Assembly: GCA_012719135.1 (NCBI GenBank)
Contig: JAAYAW010000022.1
Location: 1-57,037 of the forward strand
Origin: Chloroflexota bacterium
Lineage (GTDB): Bacteria > Chloroflexota > Anaerolineae > UBA1429
Reading direction: 5' to 3'
DNA length: 57,037 bases
Position numbers and translations under genes: made by a program. Of the stretch, positions 44,016 to 52,608 are shown one piece after another. The first letter of the stretch is position 1. Every line of letters begins with the position of its first letter. A model generated the notes under the pieces. The model saw only the letters and a program-made list of their open reading frames with translations, did no database searches and was not told where the DNA came from.

Positions 44016-46106
44016 ATGAAGCCGTATACCAGCGTTCTAAAGCGCTTTGCAACACCCTACGGATGGGCAAACAGGCTCCTCCGCATCGATCTTTCCGCCG
44101 GCCGCATCTCTGCCGAACCTCTCGACCACTACCTGCCCGACTATATCGGTGGCCGGGGCCTGGCCGTGAGGCTGGCATGGGACAGCTTTACCGAGCCGGT
44201 GGATCCTTTTGATGCACGCAGCCCGCTCATCATCATGACCGGCGCTCTGACGGGAACGCGTTCCCCCTACTCTGGCAGAACATCCATCAGCGGTTTCAGC
44301 CCACAGGCCTTTCCATACAACTGGTATACTCGCGCGAATATCGGCCATCACTGGGGTGGTGAGCTCAAGCGTGCGGGATATGACGGGATCGTGATCACCG
44401 GCGCAGCGGAGGCGCCGGTCCAGGTCATCATCCGAGATGACGAGGTTACGGTTTCTCCGGCGACTGACCTCTGGGGGCTGGACACCTACGATACACAGGA
44501 GGCGTTGCGCGCCCAGCTCAGTAGCGACGTTCGCGCGTTGTGTATCGGGCCCGCCGGCGAGCGACTCTCTCGGATCGCAACGATCCACACCGGGACCTCC
44601 TCTACGGCCGGCCAGGGCGGCTTTGGCGCCGTCATGGGATCCAAGCAACTCAAGGCCATATCTGTCTTGGGCTCCGGAGACGTTCCGGTCGCTGAGCCTG
44701 AGCTTCTCGATGGCCTGCTCAAGGCAGTGGGACGGGAGATCCGGGCCTACCGCTCCATCCCCAACCTCTCCGAGCGAAACAAGGCGATGGCCTGTGACCG
44801 GGGCGGGCGCGTGCGCCCCTATGCCTGCACCGAAGGATGCCCCACGCCCTGTAACCTTTACTATGCGGATATGCCCGGCGTGGCGTATCCGGACCGGCGT
44901 TGGGAAGGGCATTGGGCCTGTGTGGCGAACATCTTTCGGGGGATGTCCGAGGGTGGGCCGGTCTCCTATGATGGGCTGTTTGACTGGCAGATGGGCACCT
45001 ATGCGGGGCTCGAGCTAAATGTGCTTAGCAATCGGTACGGGCTGAACCTGTGGGACCTCATCATGAGCATGGTGCCCTGGCTGGAGCGTAGCCAGCAGGC
45101 TGGTCTGATCTCGGAGGTGAACGGGCTGCCCATGGACTGGCAGAATCCACAATACTGGGCGCATCTCCTGCGAGCCATCGCCTATCGGGAGGGAATCGGC
45201 GATGCGTTGGCGGAGGGCGGCATGAGAGCGTCGCTGCGGCTCGGCCTCGGTATCGACCTGGCCAGGCGTTACTACAACTCCTGGGGCTTTGGTGGCCACT
45301 GGGATGGGCACGCCTGCTGGGGCAACTATCTGGTCTTTCCCTACTGGATCGTCTCCGCGCTGCAGTGGAGCACTGATACGCGAGATCCTTACAGCAGTAG
45401 CCACGGCTATGTACAGAACATCATGAGGTGGAGCCCCCTGGGGAACCATGCCGGTGAGCCGCCCATCACATGGGATCAGATAGCAGGCATCAGCGAAAGG
45501 GTCTACGGAACGTCTGACGCGCTGGACCCCCTCAGCGGTTACGCGGGCAAGGCTTTCGCGGCCTTTTATCACGACCGCCGATCCGTGATGAAGGACAGCC
45601 TCCCCTCCGATGATCAGGTCTTTCCACTGATCTATAGTGTGACGACGCCGGATCGCTACTTCCGTGCGCAGGCACCAGAGCCACTTGGAGAGATCGAGGG
45701 ACCAAGCGTGGATCACCATCTGTTTCGTGCGGGTACTGGTGTGGACTGGGATGAGGCCGAGTTCGATCGGGCGGCGGAACGGATCTACACTCTAGAACGG
45801 GCTCTGTGCGTACGGCACTTTGGACGCGATCGCCGAATGGATGAGTCGAGCTACGAGAGCTATGACTATCTTGAGAACTGGCAGAACCCGCTGCTCGCTG
45901 AGCGGTATGCCCTGGATCGCGCCCGCTTCCAGCCGGTGACCGATGAATACTACAGGCTGCTCGGGTGGGACCAGGAAACTGGACACCCCACCCGTGAGCG
46001 GATGAACGCGCTGGGGCTTGGCGGCGAACATGAGGACATGGTGGCTTCAGGGGCGCGGAGTGTCGCTGAGGAGACTGCGCAGGCCGGGGCACTGAGCCAT
46101 GAGTAG
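44016..46106 (+). CDS. Aldehyde:ferredoxin oxidoreductase family protein (AOR 2), atypical cluster ligands
   Basis: A 696-residue AOR-family enzyme. The pterin-binding N-terminus has IGGRGLAVRLAWD, SGRTSISGFSPQ and GGFGAVMGSKQLKAI. The cluster loop is CTEGCPTPC, giving Cys271, 275 and 279 in a CxxxCxxxC spacing, not CxxCxxxC. The position of the fourth ligand, in KDSLPSDDQVFP where relatives have DSLxLCDW, is Asp532. So one cluster ligand seems to be Asp, or the cluster is changed. Insertions (365-480, WNPQYW to MRWSPLG) make it larger than AOR 1. GGAG lies seven bases before the ATG. Its end overlaps the M23 lipoprotein gene by 8 bases. Confidence 0.85.
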   Translation: MKPYTSVLKRFATPYGWANRLLRIDLSAGRISAEPLDHYLPDYIGGRGLAVRLAWDSFTEPVDPFDARSPLIIMTGALTGTRSPYSGRTSISGFSPQAFPYNWYTRANIGHHWGGELKRAGYDGIVITGAAEAPVQVIIRDDEVTVSPATDLWGLDTYDTQEALRAQLSSDVRALCIGPAGERLSRIATIHTGTSSTAGQGGFGAVMGSKQLKAISVLGSGDVPVAEPELLDGLLKAVGREIRAYRSIPNLSERNKAMACDRGGRVRPYACTEGCPTPCNLYYADMPGVAYPDRRWEGHWACVANIFRGMSEGGPVSYDGLFDWQMGTYAGLELNVLSNRYGLNLWDLIMSMVPWLERSQQAGLISEVNGLPMDWQNPQYWAHLLRAIAYREGIGDALAEGGMRASLRLGLGIDLARRYYNSWGFGGHWDGHACWGNYLVFPYWIVSALQWSTDTRDPYSSSHGYVQNIMRWSPLGNHAGEPPITWDQIAGISERVYGTSDALDPLSGYAGKAFAAFYHDRRSVMKDSLPSDDQVFPLIYSVTTPDRYFRAQAPEPLGEIEGPSVDHHLFRAGTGVDWDEAEFDRAAERIYTLERALCVRHFGRDRRMDESSYESYDYLENWQNPLLAERYALDRARFQPVTDEYYRLLGWDQETGHPTRERMNALGLGGEHEDMVASGARSVAEETAQAGALSHE

Positions 46107-47199
46107 GCGCTTCATGGTGGCTCCTGCGGGTGCGAGGAGCCTGCTGCGCAGGGTGTTGACGGCGCTCCTGGTCACGCTCCTGATGGTGGGACTTGGCGGC
46201 TGCCGCCTGCCAGAGGCCTGGCCGTTGGCTCGCGTTTGGGCCACCGTGACGCCGACGATCATGCCGAGCCCAACGACCACGGCCACGCCAACAGCCACGT
46301 CGACGGCCACGCCAACGCCGACATCCACGCCCACGCAAACGCCGACGCCCAGTCCGACACCGCGCCCCCTGTCGGTCGAGTTGGTGCTGGAGCCTGCCGT
46401 CGTGAGTGAGGGCCATACCGCGTCTGTCCTGGTGCGCTCCAGCGAGCCCAGTGATGTGTTTGTCTCCATCGGAGATCTCGCGGTGCCGATGGTGGCTGTC
46501 GGCGATGGGCTCCACGCCGGGCTCTATGGCGTTGGCGCGCTGGCGGGCGAGGGCATCTTCCCGGTGTCGGTCACGGTGATGAGTCAGGATGGCCGCATTG
46601 CCAAGATCGGTGCTTCGCTCGTAACGCTGGCGGGCGACTTTGAGAGCGAAGCGCTGGTCTTTGAGCCGAGCACCGAGGCTTTGCTCGCCCCGGACGTCTC
46701 CCAGCCTGAAGCCGAGCGCGTGGCTGCCATCTTTGCGGATAGCGAGCTTGCGATGCTCTGGGCGCAACCTTTCCAGTGGCCCCGCGAGGATCGGCTGACC
46801 TCTCTGTTCGGTACGCGCCGCACATATGGTACGACGCTCGCGTCCTATCATGCCGGTCTGGATATCGCCGGCTTGGAGGGTGCGCCGGTGCTGGCGGCGG
46901 CTAGCGGTACTGTCGTCCTCGCGGAGCCGCTGCAGGTGCGTGGTAACGCCGTTATCATCGACCACGGCGCCGGCGTGATGAGCGGGTACTTTCACCTGAG
47001 CGCGATGCACGTGGCCACCGGAGATCGGGTGTCAGCCGGGCAGCTCATTGGTGACGTGGGTGCAACCGGCCTGGTGACTGGCTCTCACCTGCACTGGGAG
47101 ATGCGCGTGAATGGTGTGGCGGTCGATCCCATCGAGTGGCTGGGTCGGGAGTTCCCGTGGCAGGTCGAGGCGGGCGATGGCGCCCTCCCTGCTCCCTGA
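46099..47199 (+). CDS. M23-family peptidase lipoprotein
   Basis: A 366-residue protein with a basic N-terminus, a hydrophobic helix (16-33) and a lipobox Cys at 35 (VGLGGC). A long Thr/Pro linker (about 48-90, TPTATSTATPTPTSTP and similar) spans the envelope. A beta-rich domain (about 92-200) precedes the C-terminal M23 domain with the zinc motif SYHAGLDIAG and GSHLHWEMRVNG. All three zinc ligands appear intact, so activity as a peptidoglycan endopeptidase is likely. It starts 8 bases before the AOR 2 stop, so translation is probably coupled. The GDPD gene begins 19 bases after its stop. Confidence 0.88.
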   Translation: MSRRFMVAPAGARSLLRRVLTALLVTLLMVGLGGCRLPEAWPLARVWATVTPTIMPSPTTTATPTATSTATPTPTSTPTQTPTPSPTPRPLSVELVLEPAVVSEGHTASVLVRSSEPSDVFVSIGDLAVPMVAVGDGLHAGLYGVGALAGEGIFPVSVTVMSQDGRIAKIGASLVTLAGDFESEALVFEPSTEALLAPDVSQPEAERVAAIFADSELAMLWAQPFQWPREDRLTSLFGTRRTYGTTLASYHAGLDIAGLEGAPVLAAASGTVVLAEPLQVRGNAVIIDHGAGVMSGYFHLSAMHVATGDRVSAGQLIGDVGATGLVTGSHLHWEMRVNGVAVDPIEWLGREFPWQVEAGDGALPAP

Positions 47200-47218
47200 G
47201 GATCGGAGGCAAGGTATC

Positions 47219-47977
47219 GTGGGCTACTATCTCGAGCGCCCTTTGGTGATGGCGCACCGCGGGGCCAAGGATGTGGCCCCGGAGAACACGCTGGCTGCTT
47301 TCCGTGCAGCCGTGGATCTGGGTGCGGACGCGATTGAGCTTGATGTCACCCGGTGTGCGACGGGCGATATCGTGGTGATCCACGACGACACCGTCGACCG
47401 CACCACGGGCGGCACGGGACGGGTGGATGCGATGCCGCTGGAGGCATTGCGCTCCCTGGATGCCGGCTCCTGGTTCGGCCCTGCCTATAGCGGCGAGCGC
47501 ATTCCCCTGCTGAGTGAGGTGTTGGAGGCAGTCGGAGGGCGAATACGCCTGAACATCGAGATCAAGCTCCAGCGCCCCGGATCTCAGCCAATCGAAGCGG
47601 AGCTGGCGGCCATGCTGCGACAGCGAGGGCTGGTTGCCGATACAATCGTGTCCTCCTTTGTGCCCGGAGCGCTTTGGCGATTGCGTCGGGTAGCGCCCGA
47701 TATTGCGAGGGCTCTGCTCTACTCGCGCGATATGCCCGTGGGTTTGCGCCATGCCTGGCCGCGCTTCTGGCTCTCGCCGCAGGCGCTGAATCCTCACTTT
47801 ACGATTGTGGATGAGCGCTATATCCACCACGCCAGGCTAGCCGGATACCGCGTGAACGTCTGGACGGCGAACAAAGAGCCCGACATCGAGCGGATGATGT
47901 CGCTGGGCGTCGATGCCGTGATCACCGATCATGTCGGACGGGCGCGCGAGGTGTTGGAGCGACTGGGTCTATCCTGA
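47219..47977 (+). CDS. Glycerophosphodiester phosphodiesterase
   Basis: A 252-residue GDPD TIM barrel that splits glycerophosphodiesters to glycerol-3-phosphate and an alcohol. The catalytic pattern is intact: MAHRGAKDVAPENT, IELDVTRCATGDIVVIHDD and LNIEIKL, with ending VWTANKEPDIERMMSLGVDAVITDH. I choose the GTG at 47219 behind GGAGG; a possible ATG at 47177 would overlap the M23 gene and extend the N-terminus beyond the family norm. It closes a three-gene AOR 2-M23-GDPD transcript and ends at a strong hairpin. Confidence 0.9.
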   Translation: MGYYLERPLVMAHRGAKDVAPENTLAAFRAAVDLGADAIELDVTRCATGDIVVIHDDTVDRTTGGTGRVDAMPLEALRSLDAGSWFGPAYSGERIPLLSEVLEAVGGRIRLNIEIKLQRPGSQPIEAELAAMLRQRGLVADTIVSSFVPGALWRLRRVAPDIARALLYSRDMPVGLRHAWPRFWLSPQALNPHFTIVDERYIHHARLAGYRVNVWTANKEPDIERMMSLGVDAVITDHVGRAREVLERLGLS

Positions 47978-47985
47978 AAAGCCAG

Positions 47986-48013
47986 GGGCCCGGGATCACA
48001 GGATCCCGGGCCC
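47986..48013. terminator. Strong bidirectional terminator between GDPD and glyA
   Basis: GGGCCCGGGATC (47986-47997) and GATCCCGGGCCC (48002-48013) form a 12-bp perfect stem with an ACAG loop. TTGTG follows on the plus strand and CTGGCTTTT on the minus strand. Confidence 0.8.
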
Positions 48014-48031
48014 TTGTGAAACGAGCCACGC

Positions 48032-49312
48032 CTATTCCAGTGGAAACGCTCGGCAGAGAGCGCGCGTCTCTTGGCGAACGCTCTTGAGCGTCTCAGCGTC
48101 GTCGATGTGCTCGAGTACCGTTGCGATCCACCGGGCCACCTGCTTCATCTGGACCTCGCGGAATCCGCGCGTGGTGACTGCTGGCGAGCCCAGACGAATG
48201 CCGCTCGTTACCATGGCCGATTGCGTGTCAAAGGGAATCAGGTTCTTGTTGCAGGCGATGCCGGCGTCTTCCAGAGCCTGTTGGGCTGCCTTTCCCGTGT
48301 GCCCCAACCCGGCATACACGTCCACCATCATCAGGTGGTTGTCTGTCCCGCCCGAAACGAGTCGGAGACCGAGGCGCTGCAACTCGCTGGCCAGAGACTG
48401 TGCGTTATCAATGATGGCCTGCTGGTACGCCGAGAACTCGGGCTTGAGCGCCTCACCAAAGGCGACCGCCTTGGCCGCGATGATGTGTTCCAGCGGCCCC
48501 CCCTGTATCCCCGGGAATACCGCTCGATCGAGGGCCTTGGCGTGCTTCTTTTTGCACAAGATCAGGCCGCCACGAGGGCCACGCAGCGTCTTGTGAGTGG
48601 TCGTCGTCACGATGTCGGCATAGGGAATGGGGCTGGGATGCAACCCCGCAACGACGAGGCCAGCGATGTGAGCGATATCCGCCACCAGGTAGCATCCGGC
48701 CCGATCGGCGATCTCACGCAGTCGCGCAAAGTCGATCGTTCGGGAATAGGTGGACGCACCGGCCAGGAGCAGCTTGGGCTTGACTTCCAGTGCCTGGGCC
48801 TCTAGCGCATCATAATCGATGGTCTCGGTGTCCTGCCGGACGCCATAGTGCACAAAGTTGTACTGGATGCCCGAAAAGCTCAACTTGTGCCCGTGTGTCA
48901 GGTGACCGCCTTCGGCAAGGCTCATCGAGAGCACGGTGTCGCCGTGATCGAGCAGCGCCAAGTAGGCTGCTGCGTTGGCCTGTGATCCAGAGTGCGGCTG
49001 CACGTTGGCGTGTTCGGCCCCAAACATGGCCTTGGCCCGCTCGATGGCGAGGGCCTCGACCTCATCCACGAACTCACATCCGCCATAGTAGCGTCGCCCG
49101 GGATAGCCCTCAGCGTACTTGTTGGTGAGCACGCTTCCCTGGGCAGCCAGCACGGCTCGGCTGACATAGTTCTCCGAAGCGATCAGCTCGATGGTCTCCT
49201 GCTGTCTCTCGATCTCCGATCCTATCGCTGCCGCGGCCTCCGGATCGACTGTGGCCAGGAACGTCAGGCTCTCGGGGCCATAGGGGCTGATTGCGCAAGA
49301 AGCATCGCTCAT
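48032..49312 (-). CDS. glyA: Serine hydroxymethyltransferase
   Basis: A 426-residue PLP enzyme that converts serine and tetrahydrofolate to glycine and 5,10-methylene-tetrahydrofolate. The family motifs are [25 protein letters not shown], the PLP-lysine region [14 protein letters not shown] and [21 protein letters not shown] lies five bases before the ATG. A good promoter 150 bases upstream implies a long leader. It is transcribed alone, converging on the GDPD gene. Confidence 0.97.
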   Translation of the reverse strand: MSDASCAISPYGPESLTFLATVDPEAAAAIGSEIERQQETIELIASENYVSRAVLAAQGSVLTNKYAEGYPGRRYYGGCEFVDEVEALAIERAKAMFGAEHANVQPHSGSQANAAAYLALLDHGDTVLSMSLAEGGHLTHGHKLSFSGIQYNFVHYGVRQDTETIDYDALEAQALEVKPKLLLAGASTYSRTIDFARLREIADRAGCYLVADIAHIAGLVVAGLHPSPIPYADIVTTTTHKTLRGPRGGLILCKKKHAKALDRAVFPGIQGGPLEHIIAAKAVAFGEALKPEFSAYQQAIIDNAQSLASELQRLGLRLVSGGTDNHLMMVDVYAGLGHTGKAAQQALEDAGIACNKNLIPFDTQSAMVTSGIRLGSPAVTTRGFREVQMKQVARWIATVLEHIDDAETLKSVRQETRALCRAFPLE

Positions 49313-49457
49313 TCGATCCTCGCCTCCCGTGTTGGTGGCCCTGCACTAGTCGCGAACTCTAGAGGTGGCTCTGTGCAGAGTATGGTGATCCCGTGTGGCG
49401 CGCGTCTCGACGGCGAGGTGGCCTTCAGTGGCTTGGGGCGTGCAGTAACGGGTAGAC
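49313..49457 (-). promoter_or_regulatory. Long 5' leader of glyA with competing pairings
   Basis: This is about 145 bases of transcribed leader with no believable gene. On the RNA, CTGCAC occurs at 49445-49440 and at 49378-49373, and both can pair with the single GTGCAG at 49346-49341. The second copy can also fold on itself (CTCTG-CA-CAGAG). Such mutually exclusive pairing near a ribosome site is typical of regulatory leaders, but no known riboswitch class was recognised. Confidence 0.35.
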
Positions 49458-49463
49458 GCGCCG

Positions 49464-49492
49464 ATTATATGGTCCTCGTGCGCAGGGTGCAA
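49464..49492 (-). promoter_or_regulatory. Promoter of glyA
   Basis: TTGCAC (49487-49492), a 17-base spacer and TATAAT (49464-49469) on the reverse strand. Confidence 0.7.
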
Positions 49493-49598
49493 ACGTTGGC
49501 AGCCCGGCGGGAGTGAGCGTACTGGTGCCGCCACCGGGCGAACCGCTCCTACGGTGATGATGCAGGCGTACCTGCGGGGAGAAGAGTGCCGAAAGACT

Positions 49599-50525
49599 CT
49601 AGAGGCGCACTCGCCTGCGGCCGAGCCAGAGCGTCAGCCCGGTGAGCACAACAAGGATAACTGCTAACGCCGCATACGCCAGCATCTTGGGGCTCCAGGA
49701 GATCCCCATGCCGAGTCGCTCCACGGGGGCATGCGCCTCGCTCGCTGTGTCGTCCTCCGAAGGCCGGGTTACCGAAGCTTCCTTCTGCATGGGCAGCGCC
49801 TCCCCGGCAACAACCGTTTCTGCGGACTCTGGTTCTGCCTGCAGGGCTAGGGCCGCGGAGCTCTCGCTCTCAGCCGTGCCGCCCCCTCCGCTCGGCGCTT
49901 CGTCCTCTTCCGGCTCGGCGGCGAGTAGCGCCGCGACCGGAGGCGGTTCGGCGTCTACTTCCTGTGCTTCCACGAGTGCCTCGGCCTCTCCGAGGGCTTC
50001 TACCTCCGCTTCCTCCTCGGCCTCGACGATCACGGCCGCGCTCTCAGCGTTCTCCCCCGCTGGACCGGCGTCTCGGGGCGCCTCTCGCATCATGGTCGCC
50101 CCCTCGGTATCGGCTGCCGGAGCCGGCTCCTCCAACAGCACCATCTCGTACGCGGGAGCCTCCGCGTTCTTGGCCAAGCCTGCCGTTTGCAGGGCGTCTC
50201 GGGAAAGCAGCACGGCCAGGAGCACCGTTACGGCCATGGCGCCGGCGCGGATACCCACGTATAGACCGTCCAGCCGCCGGGCTTGGTGCTGCCTCTGGAT
50301 CGCTGTTTGCGGGATTCTGATGCTCCTCGGCCGAGAAGGAGCTTCCATCTGCCTCAACAGCTCCACCGTCGCCCGCATGGACTCGAGCTCTTGCCGGCAG
50401 CTCTCGCACTCCTGAAGGTGTCGCTCAAGGCGCGCTCTATCCTTGTTGGACAGCTCGCCATCGAGGTAGCACGACATCTGATGCTCCTGGCAATGTCGGG
50501 GCCATAGCCGGCGCAGGTAAGTCAT
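49599..50525 (-). CDS. Membrane-bound anti-sigma factor (zinc-finger type)
   Basis: A 308-residue protein. The N-terminal zf-HC2/ZAS domain holds CYLDGELSNKDRARLERHL followed by QECESCRQELE, the His-x3-Cys-x2-Cys zinc motif that grips ECF sigma factors. A membrane helix lies at about 92-109 (AGAMAVTVLLAVLLS). A long Glu/Ala-rich segment (120-270) would lie outside. A second membrane helix (280-300, MLAYAALAVILVVLTGL) ends with a basic tail. This double anchoring is unusual. It lies 48 bases downstream of the ECF sigma gene, so it is its cognate regulator. The ATG at 50525 has only a weak ribosome site. Confidence 0.85.
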   Translation of the reverse strand: MTYLRRLWPRHCQEHQMSCYLDGELSNKDRARLERHLQECESCRQELESMRATVELLRQMEAPSRPRSIRIPQTAIQRQHQARRLDGLYVGIRAGAMAVTVLLAVLLSRDALQTAGLAKNAEAPAYEMVLLEEPAPAADTEGATMMREAPRDAGPAGENAESAAVIVEAEEEAEVEALGEAEALVEAQEVDAEPPPVAALLAAEPEEDEAPSGGGGTAESESSAALALQAEPESAETVVAGEALPMQKEASVTRPSEDDTASEAHAPVERLGMGISWSPKMLAYAALAVILVVLTGLTLWLGRRRVRL

Positions 50526-50573
50526 TGGGTGGGTTTTCCTATGTGGGTGAATGTCATGCGAAATGCTCCAGGC

Positions 50574-51206
50574 TCAGTCTTTGGTATCCCCTACTCCTAG
50601 ACGAAGCCTGCTTGGCAAAAGTTCCTCGCGCTCCAGCATAAAGTCCCTGAGCTTGGCACGGGCTCGGCTGAGTCGGGACTTGATCGTGCCCACCGATGCG
50701 TCCAGCGTCTCGGCGATCTCGTTGTACGATAGCCCTTCGATGTCCGCCAGGACGAGCACGGCCCTCTGATCCTTCGGCAGAGTGCGGAGACCTCGCCTGA
50801 TGACGCCGTTCAGTTCGCTGCGCTCGGCGTATTCCTCGGGCTCTTCGTCCTCCGCCATCAGCATCGAGCTGTGCTCATCGTCCTCTACCAGATCATCGAT
50901 GGGTGTGCTGGGGCGGCGCTGCTTGTAGCGCAGCTGGTCATAGCTGCAGTTCGTGGTGATCCTCAGGATCCAGCTCTTGAAGGATCCGCCCCGGTAGCGA
51001 GCCAGCCCCTCAAACGCGCGGATGAAGGCGTCCTGGGTGGCATCCATGGCGGCATCGCGGCTTCCCAGGATGTGATACGCAACAGAGAAGGCCGCATCCT
51101 GGTAGCTGGAGACGAGGTGTTCAAACGCGCGTATATCGCCGCGTTGCGCCGCGGCGATCGCGTCTTGCTCTGGTATGGTGGGTGTACGATGCATGGTCGC
51201 GTTCAT
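50574..51206 (-). CDS. ECF sigma factor
   Basis: A 210-residue RNA polymerase sigma factor of the extracytoplasmic function group. Region 2 includes YHILGSRDAAMDATQDAFIRAFEGL and SWILRITTNCSYDQLR. After an acidic linker (DDLVEDDEHSSMLMAEDEEPEE), region 4 has LPKDQRAVLVLADIEGLSYNEIAETL and SVGTIKSRLSRAR. It should be held by the membrane anti-sigma factor encoded next and released by an envelope signal. A 10-bp palindrome (GAACCGGTTC) lies 10 bases before the ATG. The regulon is unknown. Confidence 0.92.
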   Translation of the reverse strand: MNATMHRTPTIPEQDAIAAAQRGDIRAFEHLVSSYQDAAFSVAYHILGSRDAAMDATQDAFIRAFEGLARYRGGSFKSWILRITTNCSYDQLRYKQRRPSTPIDDLVEDDEHSSMLMAEDEEPEEYAERSELNGVIRRGLRTLPKDQRAVLVLADIEGLSYNEIAETLDASVGTIKSRLSRARAKLRDFMLEREELLPSRLRLGVGDTKD

Positions 51207-51271
51207 ATGAGCGACGAACCGGTTCCTCTCATCCGGACCACCGCCCCGTAAAAGGCGTGGCCGGCTATCAC

Positions 51272-51300
51272 TTGACGTCAGATTCTCGTTGCCCTATACT
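51272..51300 (+). promoter_or_regulatory. Promoter of the tRNA-Leu gene
   Basis: TTGACG (51272-51277), a 17-base spacer and TATACT (51295-51300). The -35 lies within a TGACGTCA palindrome. Transcription would start about 12 bases before the tRNA. Confidence 0.75.
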
Positions 51301-51319
51301 TTACCCGCTTTTCAGGTTA

Positions 51320-51402
51320 GCCGAAGTGGCGGAACGGTATACGCGGTGGTCTCAAAAACCATTGGAGGTTGCTCCTTGTGGGTTCGAATCCCACCTTCGG
51401 CA
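51320..51402 (+). tRNA. tRNA-Leu (anticodon CAA)
   Basis: The acceptor stem is GCCGAAG (51320-51326) with CTTCGGC (51395-51401) and discriminator A. The anticodon stem GTGGT/ACCAT encloses the loop CTCAAAA, giving anticodon CAA, which reads UUG. A long variable arm (GGAG/CTCC), as expected for leucine tRNA, and the T arm GTGGG-TTCGAAT-CCCAC are present. The 3' CCA is not encoded. Confidence 0.93.
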
Positions 51403-51559
51403 CTGATGATATGCGATGGAGGATCTGCTGGCAAGCAGGCGCCGAATCCAGATTGGCTGCGCGAGGGCCCCGTGGGTAGCGATATCCGCGGGGTGTGATC
51501 TGTGAAGAAAGCGTGCGACGTCTGGCTGCTGCTATACGACACGGGAAGGAGAGTACCAT

Positions 51560-52477
51560 ATGCCGCTCGTCACCAGTAAGGAAATGCTTGAGGCCGCTCT
51601 GGAGGGTCACTTTGCAGTTGGGGCGTTCAACGCGAACAACATGGAGCAGATACAGGGTATCATCGATGCCGCCGTCGAGGAGCGATCCCCGGTCATACTG
51701 CAGGTCAGCCAGGGGGCGATCAACTATGTTGGGCTGAGCCTCGCGACGGCCATGGTCAAGACCGCCGCGGAGGAGGCCACGGTTCCGGTGGTGCTGCACC
51801 TGGACCACGGCGCCAGCTTTGAGCAGAACGTCACCTGTCTGCGTGCGGGATTCACTTCGCTGATGTTCGATGGATCCAAGCTCGTTTACGACGAGAACGT
51901 GCGCATCACCCGCAAGATCGTCGAGATGTCCAGCGTGGTCGGTATCCCCGTAGAGGCCGAACTGGGCAAGGTGCTCCAATCGCGTGACAACGTGAGCGAG
52001 GCGGATGTTCGGGCGGCTATGACGGACCCGGACCAGGCGGCGGACTTTGTGGAGCGCACGGGCATCAGCTCCCTTGCGGTTGCCATCGGCTCCGTGCATG
52101 CGATGGAAGCCGCCGAGGCCGAGCTCGACATCGACAGGCTCAAGGCGATACGCGCCAAGGTGAACATCCCTCTGGTGCTGCATGGGTCTTCAGGCGTCAA
52201 GGAATCCAGCGAGGTCGAGGCTATCCAGTACGGCATCAGCAAGATCAACGTGGCTACCATGCTGAACCAGGCCTTCATTAAGGGCATTCTGGACGGCTAT
52301 GCGGCGAACCCTGCCAACATCGACCCGCGCAAATGGCTCGCGCTCTCCCGCGATGGCGTCAAGGAGGTCGTGCGCCAGAAGATGCGGCTCTTTGGCTCCA
52401 GCGGAAAGGCTACGGCATCGGGCTTTGTGAGCCCAGCGACCAGCCACCGCAGCGCCGAGCTCGGGCATCTCGAGTAG
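51560..52477 (+). CDS. fba: Fructose-bisphosphate aldolase, class II
   Basis: A 305-residue zinc aldolase that interconverts fructose-1,6-bisphosphate with the two triose phosphates. Zinc ligands and signatures are visible: VVLHLDHGASFE, PVEAELGKVLQ, VAIGSVHAM and VLHGSSGVKESSEV with KINVATMLNQAF. AAGGAG precedes the ATG. It is separated from the tRNA by 157 bases and ends at a strong terminator. Tagatose-bisphosphate aldolase is the main alternative, but the pattern fits the fructose enzyme. Confidence 0.92.
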   Translation: MPLVTSKEMLEAALEGHFAVGAFNANNMEQIQGIIDAAVEERSPVILQVSQGAINYVGLSLATAMVKTAAEEATVPVVLHLDHGASFEQNVTCLRAGFTSLMFDGSKLVYDENVRITRKIVEMSSVVGIPVEAELGKVLQSRDNVSEADVRAAMTDPDQAADFVERTGISSLAVAIGSVHAMEAAEAELDIDRLKAIRAKVNIPLVLHGSSGVKESSEVEAIQYGISKINVATMLNQAFIKGILDGYAANPANIDPRKWLALSRDGVKEVVRQKMRLFGSSGKATASGFVSPATSHRSAELGHLE

Positions 52478-52490
52478 TCTCCCACAGAAG

Positions 52491-52529
52491 AGAGCTCCGG
52501 TCGTGATCGACCGGAGCTCTTTCTTTTTG
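52491..52529 (+). terminator. Rho-independent terminator of fba
   Basis: AGAGCTCCGGTCG (52491-52503) and CGACCGGAGCTCT (52508-52520) form a 13-bp perfect stem with a TGAT loop, followed by TTCTTTTTG. Confidence 0.9.
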
Positions 52530-52536
52530 CCGTATC

Positions 52537-52565
52537 TTGGCGCGGCATGCTCGCTATCCTATACT
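52537..52565 (+). promoter_or_regulatory. Promoter of the thioredoxin-CcdA fusion gene
   Basis: TTGGCG (52537-52542), a 17-base spacer and TATACT (52560-52565). It begins just after the fba terminator. Confidence 0.65.
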
Positions 52566-52608
52566 GTGCATTGAGTTGCGCTGCATCCATGGCCGGAGGA
52601 GTGGCTTG

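Noticed and set aside
46240-46370. CRISPR-like or tandem repeat array
   Set aside because: The periodic ACG/CC pattern is the coding sequence of a Thr/Pro linker in the M23 lipoprotein; there are no spacers.
45532-47010. 492-codon reverse frame opposite AOR 2 and the M23 lipoprotein
   Set aside because: Antisense shadow with Arg/His-rich composition, covering a Thr/Pro repeat region that opens all frames.
49382-49516. Short plus-strand frame starting MVIPCG upstream of glyA
   Set aside because: No ribosome site or homologue is recognised, and it lies antisense to the glyA promoter and leader.
51272-51300. TGACGTCA as a regulator binding site
   Set aside because: An 8-bp palindrome overlapping a -35 box can arise by chance; there was no second copy or other support.
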